From Cyclobacterium marinum DSM 745 (GTDB lineage Bacteria > Bacteroidota > Bacteroidia > Cytophagales > Cyclobacteriaceae): DNA of 64,000 bases. The notes beneath the pieces are model-generated. The model was not told where the DNA came from and ran no database searches. It saw nothing but the letters and a program-made list of their open reading frames with translations. The position numbers were made by a program, and so were the translations under genes. The stretch lies in assembly GCF_000222485.1 (NCBI RefSeq), contig NC_015914.1, forward strand, positions 4,756,001-4,820,000. Direction: 5' to 3'. Below are positions 44,660-53,507 of the stretch, piece after piece; the first letter of the stretch is position 1; each line of letters starts with the position of its first letter.

Positions 44660-45577
44660 TTAGTTTAATGAGGTTTTGTTTCTGTACTCATTTGGGCTTA
44701 AACCTGTCCTTGATTTAAATAAGCGACTGAAATAATGTGGATAGTTAAAGCCTAATTTGTAAGCAATACCACTGATTGTGTCTGACTGACTAAGTAACAG
44801 CAATTTGGCTTTCTCTACTAGAAAATGATTGATATGGTCTTTAGTACTTAGTCCGGTTTCTTTTTTTAATAAATCACTTAAATAATGGGGCGAAAGGTGA
44901 ATGGCTTCAGTAAAGTAATCAATAGGAGGAGGCCCTTGTTCTTCAAACTTCCCATCTATATAATAATCTTTTAACAAAGATTCAAATTGACTTACAACAT
45001 CGATATTTTGAGCAGTTCTGGTATTGAATTGCCGTTCATAATAGCGCAAACTGTAATTCAATAGCAATTCCAATGTGCTTACAATAACCCTTTGACTATG
45101 GTTATCAATGCGCTCATCAATTTCGGTTTTAATCAATTTGATACATTCGTTCAAGGTTTTTTGTTCTCCTTCGGAAATATGAAGTGCTTCATGCACATCG
45201 TAAGAGAAAAAACCGAAATTATCCATACGTCTACCTAGGTCGGTATTGCGAATAAGGTCAGGATGAATAAACAGCATCCACCCTTGGATCTCATTTAGTT
45301 GCTGTTCCTTTTGAGTAGATGTAACTTGATTAGGCGCAGTAAAAATTAATACTCCCTCATTAAAATCATAAGAATTTCGTCCATAATCCATGCCGCAGCT
45401 GGCATCTTTTAGGGCTATGGAATACAAATCAGTAACCAACTTTTTACCTACCCATTGAGGGCCTATTTCCAGTTGACTTACATCTAGGATACTGATTAGA
45501 GGATGCGAAGGCTTAGGTAAACCAAGCTGTTTATGTAGTTCGCTAATGGAGTTTATATGAAATATATCTTCTGGCAT
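44660..45577 (-). CDS. AraC-family transcriptional regulator
   Basis: I chose the ATG at 45577 (305 residues, MPEDIFHINSISELHKQL) over an in-frame TTG at 45607. The N-terminal 180 residues are a cupin-like sensing region. The C-terminal part has two helix-turn-helix units: HYLSDLLKKETGLSTKDHIN and, after SDTISGIAYKLGFNYPHYFS, the AraC signature ending FKSRTGLSPNEYRN. It is likely to control its own operon with the SDR gene 6 bases downstream. A 45-base nested inverted repeat lies 84 bases upstream. Confidence 0.92.
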   Translation of the reverse strand: MPEDIFHINSISELHKQLGLPKPSHPLISILDVSQLEIGPQWVGKKLVTDLYSIALKDASCGMDYGRNSYDFNEGVLIFTAPNQVTSTQKEQQLNEIQGWMLFIHPDLIRNTDLGRRMDNFGFFSYDVHEALHISEGEQKTLNECIKLIKTEIDERIDNHSQRVIVSTLELLLNYSLRYYERQFNTRTAQNIDVVSQFESLLKDYYIDGKFEEQGPPPIDYFTEAIHLSPHYLSDLLKKETGLSTKDHINHFLVEKAKLLLLSQSDTISGIAYKLGFNYPHYFSRLFKSRTGLSPNEYRNKTSLN

Positions 45578-45660
45578 TTTTTTGTTTATCTCAGGTTCAA
45601 ATTTCAACGAATAATATTAAAAAGTATAACACAAAATGCAGAAAGACGAACACATAAAGT

Positions 45661-45705
45661 GTTTACTTTTAAGTCAGTTTGACAACTGATTAATAAAAAG
45701 TAAAC
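45661..45705. promoter_or_regulatory. nested inverted repeat upstream of the AraC gene
   Basis: Outer arms GTTTACTTTT (45661-45670) and AAAAGTAAAC (45696-45705) enclose inner arms CAGTT (45675-45679) and AACTG (45684-45688). No T-run follows the structure. It lies between the upstream gene's stop and the AraC start, so it may be an operator or a terminator-like structure; I lean to operator. Confidence 0.4.
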
Positions 45706-45732
45706 ATTTCTTCTATTTTGACTACAATTGGT

Positions 45733-46689
45733 TTAATCCGGAAGTAGTTGTTCCAATATTTTTTCTCGTTTGACCAAGAAGGAGAATTGCTTCTCCTCGT
45801 TTACTACTGCTATAAATTTTTGAGATGAAATCAAAGCCATTTTCACTTGTTTATCAATAGCTTCGGAGGATTGACTGGAAGGCTTAATGTTTTCCGTAAT
45901 CAATACTTCAGCAAGTGTGTTTTCTAGGCTTTGGCCATTCAGCCAGCATGTGTGTTCTTTTGTATGAGTTGGGTTTAAGGGGTCTGAAGGTAAATTTACC
46001 CATTCTATTTCTTCTTCAGGTAATGGAGGGCTTTCGGGAGGCGACTGAATTTTTTTCAGGAAGTTTTCCAATAAAGTAATGCTGTATCCTGAGCTATTAG
46101 GATCATAGCTGTTACCTAATCTTCCTTCGGAATTTATGATTTTGGCGCCTTGGTCTAGAATTATACCATATGCTTCAGAATAAGCTTTTTCGAACCATGG
46201 AAATTGATTGGCCAATGCCCACCTCACTTTTTCTGGTTCTGCCCAGCCAATGTATTTTTTTCTAGTATTTTTTGTAGATTCCAAAAATACAATACCTTTT
46301 ATTCCTTTCCTATTTTCAAAAATAATGGACATAATATACAAGCGAGAAGCCAACCATTCTTTCCCTCTGCCAAGATTAACTATTACATAATCTACATCAT
46401 CTTTAGTCTCAAGAATGGATCTGAAATTACCAGCCGTACTATCATTCACATTTGCTGCCTGTGCTTTTTGTCTCAAGTCCAATGCTCCCTGGGCTAACCA
46501 ATTGGGAGAAAATTCTTCTGCTTTTGCCAAATCTAAAGATATTCCTGCAAATGATAAGCCTGTCAAGCGACCCGTCAGGCTTTTGATTAATAAAGGAATT
46601 TCTTTTCGAAAAAGGATAAATACAATTAATATTACCAATGGATAAAGTATGGCACTTGCTAAAGCGGCAATATCTAAAGTAATATTCAT
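45733..46689 (-). CDS. membrane-anchored protein of unknown function
   Basis: The ATG at 46689 gives 318 residues starting MNITLDIAALASAILYPLVI; an ATG 13 codons earlier at 46728 is also possible. One membrane helix spans about residues 6-28 (LASAILYPLVILIVFILF). The rest is soluble and probably cytoplasmic: DYVIVNLGRGKEWLASRLYI, GIKGIVFLES, GWAEPEKVRWALANQFPWFE and a proline-rich linker (SPPESPPLPEEE) before a C-terminal CWLNGQSLENTLAEVL unit. I recognise no family. The GRGKEWLASRLYI and EPEKVRWALA segments look conserved. It is transcribed alone or with AraC. Confidence 0.65.
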   Translation of the reverse strand: MNITLDIAALASAILYPLVILIVFILFRKEIPLLIKSLTGRLTGLSFAGISLDLAKAEEFSPNWLAQGALDLRQKAQAANVNDSTAGNFRSILETKDDVDYVIVNLGRGKEWLASRLYIMSIIFENRKGIKGIVFLESTKNTRKKYIGWAEPEKVRWALANQFPWFEKAYSEAYGIILDQGAKIINSEGRLGNSYDPNSSGYSITLLENFLKKIQSPPESPPLPEEEIEWVNLPSDPLNPTHTKEHTCWLNGQSLENTLAEVLITENIKPSSQSSEAIDKQVKMALISSQKFIAVVNEEKQFSFLVKREKILEQLLPD

Positions 46690-46986
46690 GATTTGAAAAG
46701 TTAAATCGATAATAGGTACTGATTTCAAGCTTCCCGTTTGTCCTTTTGTTAATCTTTACCAGTTTGTCTATTTTGTTTGGGAAAGGACATTAAAGGATGA
46801 AAGAAATTTTAAGTAGAAGTTTTTATAAGGTAAATTTAGTTCGAATAGGTTTTTTGAGTCACCCAAAAGACATTAATAAAAATAGGTAAAAAAATCCAAA
46901 TGTACTTAATGACAGTGTTTTATGTGGTTGATTAATGGGGTGATTTGGATGAATTTTTCCTAATAAAACTTATCCTTGAATATTTT

Positions 46987-47349
46987 CTATTTTCCTATTT
47001 TGCCCAAATGCGTATGGTTAAAACTGTCATTGAACTTTAGCCCATAACCAAAAATTCTATCCATCGAAGAATGGCCAAATAAAATTACACCCACTAAAAT
47101 TATGACTGGCATGCTGGTAATAGAGCCAAGCATAAAAATTAATATTGCTGTTAACTTATGGTGAAAAAAATTATACAGAAAAGCCCCATATTTAGGATTG
47201 ATTAAATAGCCTATCATTGAGAGGTCCGGCAATAATATACAAGCCGGGAAAACCCACCAAGCATAATCTAAATTAGTAAACAAGTAAATTGCCAGTAAAA
47301 ATTGCCCAAGTTCTTCAGATTTCAATAGGGCGCTCATATTTTTTGTCAT
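46987..47349 (-). CDS. DUF4260-family membrane protein
   Basis: I chose the ATG at 47349 (120 residues) over a TTG at 47418. The protein has about three to four membrane helices and the DUF4260 landmarks: ELGQFLLAIYLF, FPACILLPDLSMIGYL, YGAFLYNFFHHKLTAI and GHSSMDRIFGYGLKF. Function is unknown; members are small inner-membrane proteins. It is downstream of a Crp/Fnr regulator gene on the same strand with 65 bases between, so it may be controlled by it. Confidence 0.82.
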   Translation of the reverse strand: MTKNMSALLKSEELGQFLLAIYLFTNLDYAWWVFPACILLPDLSMIGYLINPKYGAFLYNFFHHKLTAILIFMLGSITSMPVIILVGVILFGHSSMDRIFGYGLKFNDSFNHTHLGKIGK

Positions 47350-47414
47350 GGTTTCTGAAATGTTTTGTTGGTTACAAAATTCAACAAATTTTATTCGATT
47401 CCCCTTGACATTAA

Positions 47415-47993
47415 TCAAGAACTTGTACGCTTACGATTTCTTATTCTACTTAGGGTTTCAGCCGACATACCTAACACAGAAGCAATGTATTGTAAAGGGA
47501 TCTGGTTAAATAGTTCTTTGTTTTGCGCATAATACAAATCATAACGCTCTTCAGCTGTCATGGAAATATGAGAATAAACCCTGTCCTCGAGCATTACGAA
47601 ACACTTAACGATGAATTCTTTTTCTAGATTATTCCATCTGGGAAATTCATTGCAAAGTTTAAGGTAATTTTGTTTACTAATTGTAATCAAAGAAGTGTTT
47701 ACCATGGCCTGAATATTCCAGCGGTTAGGTTTGTTAAAGAAAAAGCCCATTACTTCAGTGATCAAATAGTTTTCTGTAGAAATCCACTGTGTAACTTCCT
47801 TACCATCAGCTAAAGTGTAAATCCTAAGCATTCCCGATTTAATAAAGCTTAAGCGGTCACATTTCTTTCCGGACAAGGTGAAAAAATCATTTTTTAACAG
47901 CTTCTCTTCATGAAAATAGGGTTCAATTACTTCCAATTCTCGAGGAGAGAGCTTACCAAAATGATCTTGTAATATTTGATTGATCTCTTTCAA
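47415..47993 (-). CDS. Crp/Fnr-family transcriptional regulator, TTG start
   Basis: The 192-residue protein has a cyclic-nucleotide-binding-like beta-roll (FFTLSGKKCDRLSFIKSGML, GKEVTQWISTENYLI) and a C-terminal winged helix (LQYIASVLGMSAETLSRIR). It begins at TTG: the first in-frame ATG is over 50 codons downstream, and an in-frame stop lies shortly upstream. The start MKEINQILQDHFGKLSPREL is normal for this group in Bacteroidota. Arg and Ser residues for cAMP binding are not evident, so the ligand may differ. The DUF4260 gene follows. Confidence 0.88.
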   Translation of the reverse strand: MKEINQILQDHFGKLSPRELEVIEPYFHEEKLLKNDFFTLSGKKCDRLSFIKSGMLRIYTLADGKEVTQWISTENYLITEVMGFFFNKPNRWNIQAMVNTSLITISKQNYLKLCNEFPRWNNLEKEFIVKCFVMLEDRVYSHISMTAEERYDLYYAQNKELFNQIPLQYIASVLGMSAETLSRIRNRKRTSS

Positions 47994-48161
47994 TTTAGAT
48001 ATCTCAATTAACTAATTTATGTCAAACACATTTTTTAATATTTGATAAAAGTGCATTATTTCATTTTAAGCTACAACACATGCTGATGAAGTTCGAATTG
48101 CTTTTTGCATAAAAGGGGTTAAAATGGCACCAATGTTCTCTAAATTTATGACAGATGCTTT

Positions 48162-48581
48162 TTAAATTCCCAAAGTCATCAAGTTTTTTACTTTATGATA
48201 TGTAAGACTTGCTTTAATGCAATTTTTTAAAACAGAAGTAGGGATTTTTTGATCCATTGAAAAAACAATGGCACGATTTCCCTCAAAGTGAAAGTGATCT
48301 TTATAAATCAATTTGAAGGTAGAGACCAGTCTGCTGGTACATTGAAAATACAGGGCATATTGATTGGGATTCTTGGCTTTCCAGTCCATTCTAAGGGTAC
48401 TACCAATCTTTGTAACAAAGCTTGGTTCTCCCCATTTCAATGTTTCATGAAGTTCGGAGATGACCTTAGTTTCTTCAGCCGTTTCAATCACCAATTTCCT
48501 TAGGGCAAGCATTTTTTCTTTTACATGATCCGGATAATTGTCAAATACCGTATCAACTTTTGGATCTGTTGTTAACTTCAT
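48162..48581 (-). CDS. DUF1801-family protein
   Basis: The 139-residue cytoplasmic protein shows the DUF1801 pattern: VFDNYPDHVKEKMLALRKLV at the start, then HETLKWGEPSF, MDWKAKNPNQYALYFQC and SVLKNCIKASLTYHKVKN at the end. Function is unknown; the fold resembles a small substrate-binding alpha/beta unit. It is the third gene of a likely operon after the WYL regulator and GyrI-like genes (10 bases from the latter). Confidence 0.82.
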   Translation of the reverse strand: MKLTTDPKVDTVFDNYPDHVKEKMLALRKLVIETAEETKVISELHETLKWGEPSFVTKIGSTLRMDWKAKNPNQYALYFQCTSRLVSTFKLIYKDHFHFEGNRAIVFSMDQKIPTSVLKNCIKASLTYHKVKNLMTLGI

Positions 48582-48591
48582 GATTTAGGGA

Positions 48592-49056
48592 TTATTCATC
48601 TTTTATTCCTACATAAAAATCCACTTCCGCAGCTAATGGGTTTTGAGCTTTTTCACCATAAATTTCAAAATCAGCCAAATAGGTTCTATTTAAGTCCAAT
48701 TCAAATATTTTCTCCCATTGCTTTACAATTAAACCTTGCATCAAATTTCCTTTGGCACTTGTTGCAAAGTATTTACCTCCATCAAAGGATCTGCCTACCA
48801 TTCCTGCCGGAATCTCATCCAAATTTTCCACCTTGCAACCTAGAATGGTGGTATAGGGTAGGGTATGGTCACCCTCATAGGAGGTATATAAAGAATAAAT
48901 ATCACTTCCAGTTTTATTAGGAATCTTTGTTAGAAGATTTTCATCCATAAATCTTCCCCATAAAGCTGCAATATCTTTCGAAGCTTGATCATTTTCATTG
49001 GTGGTTTGAATTGAAATTCCTATGATTTTAAAAGGATGAATTATTTTTGTCTGCAT
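48592..49056 (-). CDS. GyrI-like small-molecule-binding protein
   Basis: The 154-residue protein is a stand-alone effector-binding (GyrI/AraC_E_bind) domain: FKIIGISIQTTNEND near the start, IAALWGRFMDENLL, IYSLYTSYEGDH, YTTILGCKVENL, IPAGMVGRSFDGGKYF and YLADFEIYGEKAQ. Such domains bind hydrophobic or cationic compounds and may protect targets or feed regulators. It is 33 bases after the WYL regulator gene and is likely a member of the same response. Confidence 0.85.
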   Translation of the reverse strand: MQTKIIHPFKIIGISIQTTNENDQASKDIAALWGRFMDENLLTKIPNKTGSDIYSLYTSYEGDHTLPYTTILGCKVENLDEIPAGMVGRSFDGGKYFATSAKGNLMQGLIVKQWEKIFELDLNRTYLADFEIYGEKAQNPLAAEVDFYVGIKDE

Positions 49057-49089
49057 CTTTTTTGTCTTTAGGTATAGAGCAAATATAAG

Positions 49090-49821
49090 TTAGGCTTTTG
49101 ACATAGGTATGTCAGGGGTGTTCGAATAATTTTTTCTACACTTTTCCAAGTATTCTTCTAAAGTCATGTCATGGGGTTTAAAGTTAGCAGATAAAACCTC
49201 CATCTGAAGGATGCAATCCAATCGAAATGCCCTAAAATCATTTCTTAAGCGGCAAAATGCAATGAGAATCCAATTTTCCTGTGTTGTATAAAGTGCAAAA
49301 GGTTCAATTTCCCTATTGCTCCGTGTTTTTTCTAATGAAAAATAATTAATTCTTACCAATTGATAATTGGTAATCGTCGATTGAAGTTGAATAAGATAGT
49401 TACTTGTTTTATTTTTCTCAAAGTTATCCCTTACCTGAAGTCTACTGGAAAGAAATGCAGTTTTGTCTCTTTGATTGTACTTTAAAACGGCCTTAATTTT
49501 GGTAATAGCACTTTCGAATTGAGTGGTTAAAGAATGGTCTTTGTTGTTTTTTACCAATTGTTCTGCTGTAATAAGTGCATTGGCTTCTTCCTGGGTAAAT
49601 AAAACAGGTGGGATTTTATAACCTTCCATAATGGAGAAACCTTTTCCTTCTATGGTCACAATGGGAATACCGGATTCTTCAAGTGTACGGATATCTCTAT
49701 ATATGGTCCTGATGCTTACTCTGTGCCTATCAGCTATCTCCTTAGCAGTTACAATTTTGCCTGCTTGTAATTGAGTCAGCATTGCTGTTAATCTAGCCAA
49801 TCGTGGTTTTTCTGCTGCCAT
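49090..49821 (-). CDS. WYL-domain transcriptional regulator (YafY type)
   Basis: The 243-residue protein has an N-terminal winged helix (RLARLTAMLTQLQAGKIVTA, ADRHRVSIRTIYRDIRTLEE, residues 5-60) and a C-terminal WYL domain at about 140-215 (VRINYFSLEKTR, FALYTTQENWILIAFCRLRN, FRAFRLDCILQMEV). The WYL core is altered to ENWILIAFC, common for this group. WYL proteins sense a small ligand, sometimes nucleic acid. It heads an operon with the GyrI-like and DUF1801 genes, so drug or metabolite sensing is a reasonable guess. Confidence 0.9.
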   Translation of the reverse strand: MAAEKPRLARLTAMLTQLQAGKIVTAKEIADRHRVSIRTIYRDIRTLEESGIPIVTIEGKGFSIMEGYKIPPVLFTQEEANALITAEQLVKNNKDHSLTTQFESAITKIKAVLKYNQRDKTAFLSSRLQVRDNFEKNKTSNYLIQLQSTITNYQLVRINYFSLEKTRSNREIEPFALYTTQENWILIAFCRLRNDFRAFRLDCILQMEVLSANFKPHDMTLEEYLEKCRKNYSNTPDIPMSKA

Positions 49822-50011
49822 TATTGTGAGTTTTGCGAGTAATCTTAAGTACTATCAAGCATAAAATGAAAATAATCAATAAAAATCTTCTGCAGCAGAT
49901 ATTGTAGCAAAGAGATAATTTTATTTGACCTTGATGCTTTAGCGAGGCAATAAATTAAATATATTTAAGTAATTATTGGAATAAAATATTTACCATCAAT
50001 AAGGTAACAAT

Positions 50012-50911
50012 ATGAAATGGCAAGGTAGGCGTAAAAGTTCGAATGTCGATGACCGAAGAGGGCATTCCGGTTCAGGTAAGGGAATTGGTGGATTAAGTTC
50101 ACTGCTAATGGGACCTTTGATCAAAATTCTATTCTCCAAAGTAGGGTTGGTTATAGCGGGTTTATTTATAGTGGTTTCTTTTGTCACGGGAAATAATCCA
50201 CTGAGTCTACTTAGTGGATTAATCTCAGGAAACGTTGGTCAACAAAACACTTCTACTACCTATCAAGGTACAGATGAGGAAAATGAACTGGCAGACTTTA
50301 GTGCGACAATCTTGGCGAGTACGGAAGATGTTTGGAATGAGATATTGGACAATTACCGAGAACCTACCCTTGTTTTGTTTACGGGTTCTGTCTCTTCTGC
50401 ATGTGGATCAGCTTCAAGTGCTACAGGTCCATTTTATTGTCCGGGAGATGAGAAACTATATATTGACCTTAGCTTTTTTGATGATATGGAGCGTAAATTA
50501 AATGCTCCTGGAGATTTTGCCCAAGCCTATGTCATCGCGCATGAAGTAGGACATCATGTGCAAAAATTAATGGGAATTACTGATAAGGTACACAAACTTA
50601 GGGGACAAGTTAGTGAGGCAGAATACAACAAATATTCTGTAATGTTAGAATTACAAGCCGATTTTTTTGCCGGAGTGTGGGCAAATCGTTCGGAGAGTAG
50701 GATGAGTATGATGGAGGCAGGAGACCTGGAAGAAGCATTGAACGCGGCCAATGCCATTGGTGACGATCGTTTGCAAAAACAATCTACCGGAAGGGTAGTT
50801 CCCGATTCCTTCACCCATGGCACCTCTGAACAAAGGGTAAGGTGGTTCAAAAAAGGTTTTGAAACTGGAGATATTGCACAAGGGGATACGTTTAATGCGA
50901 AGGCACTTTAA
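50012..50911 (+). CDS. neutral zinc metallopeptidase (YpfJ/KPN_02809 family)
   Basis: The 299-residue protein has a glycine-rich basic leader, one membrane helix near residues 43-60 (VGLVIAGLFIVVSFVTG) and a metallopeptidase domain. The zinc motif HEVGH is at 177-181 (VIAHEVGHHVQKLMGI), with a later Glu in ELQADFFAGVWANRSE. CGSASSATGPFYCPGDEKLY is also family-typical. It probably acts on the outer face of the membrane. Substrate is unknown. It converges with the TonB receptor gene. Confidence 0.9.
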   Translation: MKWQGRRKSSNVDDRRGHSGSGKGIGGLSSLLMGPLIKILFSKVGLVIAGLFIVVSFVTGNNPLSLLSGLISGNVGQQNTSTTYQGTDEENELADFSATILASTEDVWNEILDNYREPTLVLFTGSVSSACGSASSATGPFYCPGDEKLYIDLSFFDDMERKLNAPGDFAQAYVIAHEVGHHVQKLMGITDKVHKLRGQVSEAEYNKYSVMLELQADFFAGVWANRSESRMSMMEAGDLEEALNAANAIGDDRLQKQSTGRVVPDSFTHGTSEQRVRWFKKGFETGDIAQGDTFNAKAL

Positions 50912-50990
50912 GGAGAACCAAATGAATTTATAGGGATAAAAGAAAGGTTAAATTCTTTAATCCTAAATTATTCCCAATAGCTTATTTCAA

Positions 50991-53210
50991 TTAAAACCTG
51001 TATTCAATTACACCTTTTATAAAAAATGGAGTGCCAGGAGTAAAGTGTATTTCTTCTATGGCTGATGTTTCATTTTGCAACTTGGATTCTGTGGCAAATT
51101 GAGTTTCATTCCATTCTGTATCGAAAAGGTTTTGAATTTGAAACCCAAAGTCTATATTCTTCCATTTATACCCCATGTTGAGATCTACCACAGTATAGCC
51201 TTTGGCAACGATTGAATTGTCTTCATTGGCAGGCCTGTCTTTGATATGACGCACATTTGCTCCTCCATAAATACCTGATTCATGAAGGGCATTTAACCCA
51301 CTTTTTAATATAAAATTCGGAGCCAATGGTATATAATCCTGACCTGCCTCTTCGTCTATTGCTCTCGCATGAGTATAGTTGGTATCAAAATTCCAAAACA
51401 ACCATTTTAATGGTTGGTAACGAATACTCAAATCTAATCCTTGTCTTCGGGTTTTACCACTAGGCTCAACTATCCCTGCATCGCCTACATAAACAAATTC
51501 CTGCTCTAGAAATAAATACCAGTAGGCGGCGTTAAGGAGTAATTTTGGTACAGGTTTCCAAACTAGGCCTACATCATATCCATAAGCAGCAGGAAGTGTT
51601 TCTTTAGCAGCATTCGAAAGGATAACCCGGGAGTCATTCGAGTGAAATCCTTTTCCACCCTTAAGATACAGTTGAAGGTTTGGGGTGTAATCATACAATA
51701 CGTTTACCTTTGGGCTTACAATAGTTTTAGTAGAGGTTTGAGTTTGGTAAATTTCTTGTAATGCATCATTGTATTGAAAATCAAAATAATCTAACCTAAT
51801 AGAAGGATTAAAAGTCCATTTTTTATAATAAAAGTTAGTGTTGATGTAGGTGCCAAAATTGGTTTCATTGATGTTTCCAAGCTGTATAAAAGAAAGCGTA
51901 TTCTTACGATTTAAAGTGTGAGAAAGCTCATTATTTTTGCTCTGGTCATTTCTCAAATTGACACCTACTTGGATGGAAGCCTCTATATCATTTAAATCAA
52001 GTGACTTATTAAATTCACTATTTAGCCCGTAAATGTTCCGATCTTCTTTCTGTTTAATTTGATCCCCATTGATTTCATCTTCTAAGAAGAAGGTGAAGTT
52101 TGAAAACAACTCGAAATCATACTTACTGTAATACAAACTACTTTTTATATAGGAATCATTGGTTAAAATTTTCTCATAATTGACCAATACATTTGTTCTT
52201 CCTGTATTCCCACCTTCAGTATCATCTATGGCTCCAAAACGACCAATCAAACCTGAGTCAACTGCTCTTTGTGGAATTTGACCGGAGGCATCCCATTTAC
52301 TTGAAAGATGAGAGAATGTCATGCCTAATTTTTCCGTAGAAGTAATATTGCCAGTATACTTCCCAAACAAATTGATTCTTTTGAAGTTTTGAGGACTGTC
52401 AAAAGGTCCATCTGTGCTAAGGTGCTCTGCGGCAATATATGCATCATGTTTTGCTGTATTCAATACATCAAACATACCCAATAATCGATTGGTGCTAAAT
52501 TGCCCTTTCTCTAATTTTATTGTGCTGTTTTCAAGATTTCTTTTGGTTTTAAAATTCACATACCCAGCAGTAGTAAAATTACCCTTGTCGGCATAATACG
52601 GACCTTTTCCAAAATCGATATTGTCTACGGTTTCGGGAATAACAAAGTGCAAATCTGCATAACCTTGACCATGGGCATGGGAAACCATATTGACCGGCAA
52701 GCCATCTACAGTAATGCCTATATCTGTTCCATGGTCAATATCAAAACCTCTTAAAAATATCTGCTCCGCTTTTCCTCCTCCTGCATGCTGACCTATAAAA
52801 AGCCCCGGAATTTGTGTAAGTATATCTTGAGAGGAATTCACAGGATTGGTCTTTATATCTATGGCTGTAATTAGGTTAAGTGCGTTCGTTTTCGGTGAAA
52901 TAACTACACCTTCCAATGAAACAGGTTTGTCCTCTAAAACAATTACCGGAGAAGAATTCATAGATTGGACAATAAAGTATTTTACCTCAAAACCGATATG
53001 AGAGATTTTAAGGCTGTCACCTTGGGAAATATCTTGAATAATGAATTTGCCATTTGCATCCGTATGAGTATGCTTTTTAGAATTAAGATCTAATATTTGA
53101 GCATCAACTATCGGTTCTTTTTTATTATTGATAACTGACCCCTGAAAGGTTTGCCCTATAAGGTTGGCTTGAAATAGATTGAGTAACAGTACAATAAATA
53201 GTCGGTTCAT
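50991..53210 (-). CDS. TonB-dependent receptor, non-SusC type
   Basis: The 739-residue outer-membrane receptor has a signal peptide (MNRLFIVLLLNLFQANLIG), a carboxypeptidase-regulatory-like domain (VINNKKEPIVDAQIL, to about residue 90) and a plug domain (SSQDILTQIPGLFIGQHAGG, QIFLRGFDIDHGTDIGITVD). The beta-barrel ends in FFIKGVIEYRF with the C-terminal aromatic residue. HAHGQGYADLHFVIPE and GPYYADKGNFTTAGYVN recall metal- or small-ligand receptors. There is no SusD next to it. The substrate is unknown. A candidate promoter lies at 53357. Confidence 0.92.
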   Translation of the reverse strand: MNRLFIVLLLNLFQANLIGQTFQGSVINNKKEPIVDAQILDLNSKKHTHTDANGKFIIQDISQGDSLKISHIGFEVKYFIVQSMNSSPVIVLEDKPVSLEGVVISPKTNALNLITAIDIKTNPVNSSQDILTQIPGLFIGQHAGGGKAEQIFLRGFDIDHGTDIGITVDGLPVNMVSHAHGQGYADLHFVIPETVDNIDFGKGPYYADKGNFTTAGYVNFKTKRNLENSTIKLEKGQFSTNRLLGMFDVLNTAKHDAYIAAEHLSTDGPFDSPQNFKRINLFGKYTGNITSTEKLGMTFSHLSSKWDASGQIPQRAVDSGLIGRFGAIDDTEGGNTGRTNVLVNYEKILTNDSYIKSSLYYSKYDFELFSNFTFFLEDEINGDQIKQKEDRNIYGLNSEFNKSLDLNDIEASIQVGVNLRNDQSKNNELSHTLNRKNTLSFIQLGNINETNFGTYINTNFYYKKWTFNPSIRLDYFDFQYNDALQEIYQTQTSTKTIVSPKVNVLYDYTPNLQLYLKGGKGFHSNDSRVILSNAAKETLPAAYGYDVGLVWKPVPKLLLNAAYWYLFLEQEFVYVGDAGIVEPSGKTRRQGLDLSIRYQPLKWLFWNFDTNYTHARAIDEEAGQDYIPLAPNFILKSGLNALHESGIYGGANVRHIKDRPANEDNSIVAKGYTVVDLNMGYKWKNIDFGFQIQNLFDTEWNETQFATESKLQNETSAIEEIHFTPGTPFFIKGVIEYRF

Positions 53211-53356
53211 AAGGATCCTTGTATTTGGCTTTTACAATTAAAATATATTAGTGCTTATTTTTGCTTGAAAAAATATAATAGCTTAAAATCAATACTAAAA
53301 CTCATGCGGAAAGGCCATGTTATTTTGATATTATAAGATGTTTTTAGTTGAGAGTA

Positions 53357-53364
53357 CAAAGGTA
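53357..53364 (-). promoter_or_regulatory. possible -7 element for the TonB receptor gene
   Basis: The minus-strand sequence is TACCTTTG, matching TAnnTTTG, with a TGT instead of TTG 20 bases upstream. It would give a leader of about 140 bases before the start codon. Confidence 0.35.
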
Positions 53365-53404
53365 AGCACCACAGAAATATTTTCACATGATGTGTGTTAA
53401 ATAA

Positions 53405-53451
53405 CTGTTTTTATTCATTACCTATTCTTTAAATACAAAAAATAAAAACAG
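53405..53451. repeat. inverted repeat between rlmF and the TonB receptor gene
   Basis: CTGTTTTTATT (53405-53415) and AATAAAAACAG (53441-53451) are perfect 11-base complements around a 25-base spacer. It lies 57 bases after the rlmF stop and could end that operon, although the stem is AT-rich. Confidence 0.35.
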
Positions 53452-53507
53452 CCCTTAAAATTATCAATATAAAAAGACTCAAAATCTCCGTCCTAAAATT
53501 GATCACT

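Noticed and set aside
50991..53210. SusC-type receptor of a polysaccharide utilisation locus
   Set aside because: There is no SusD gene next to either receptor, and both have a shorter length than SusC proteins.
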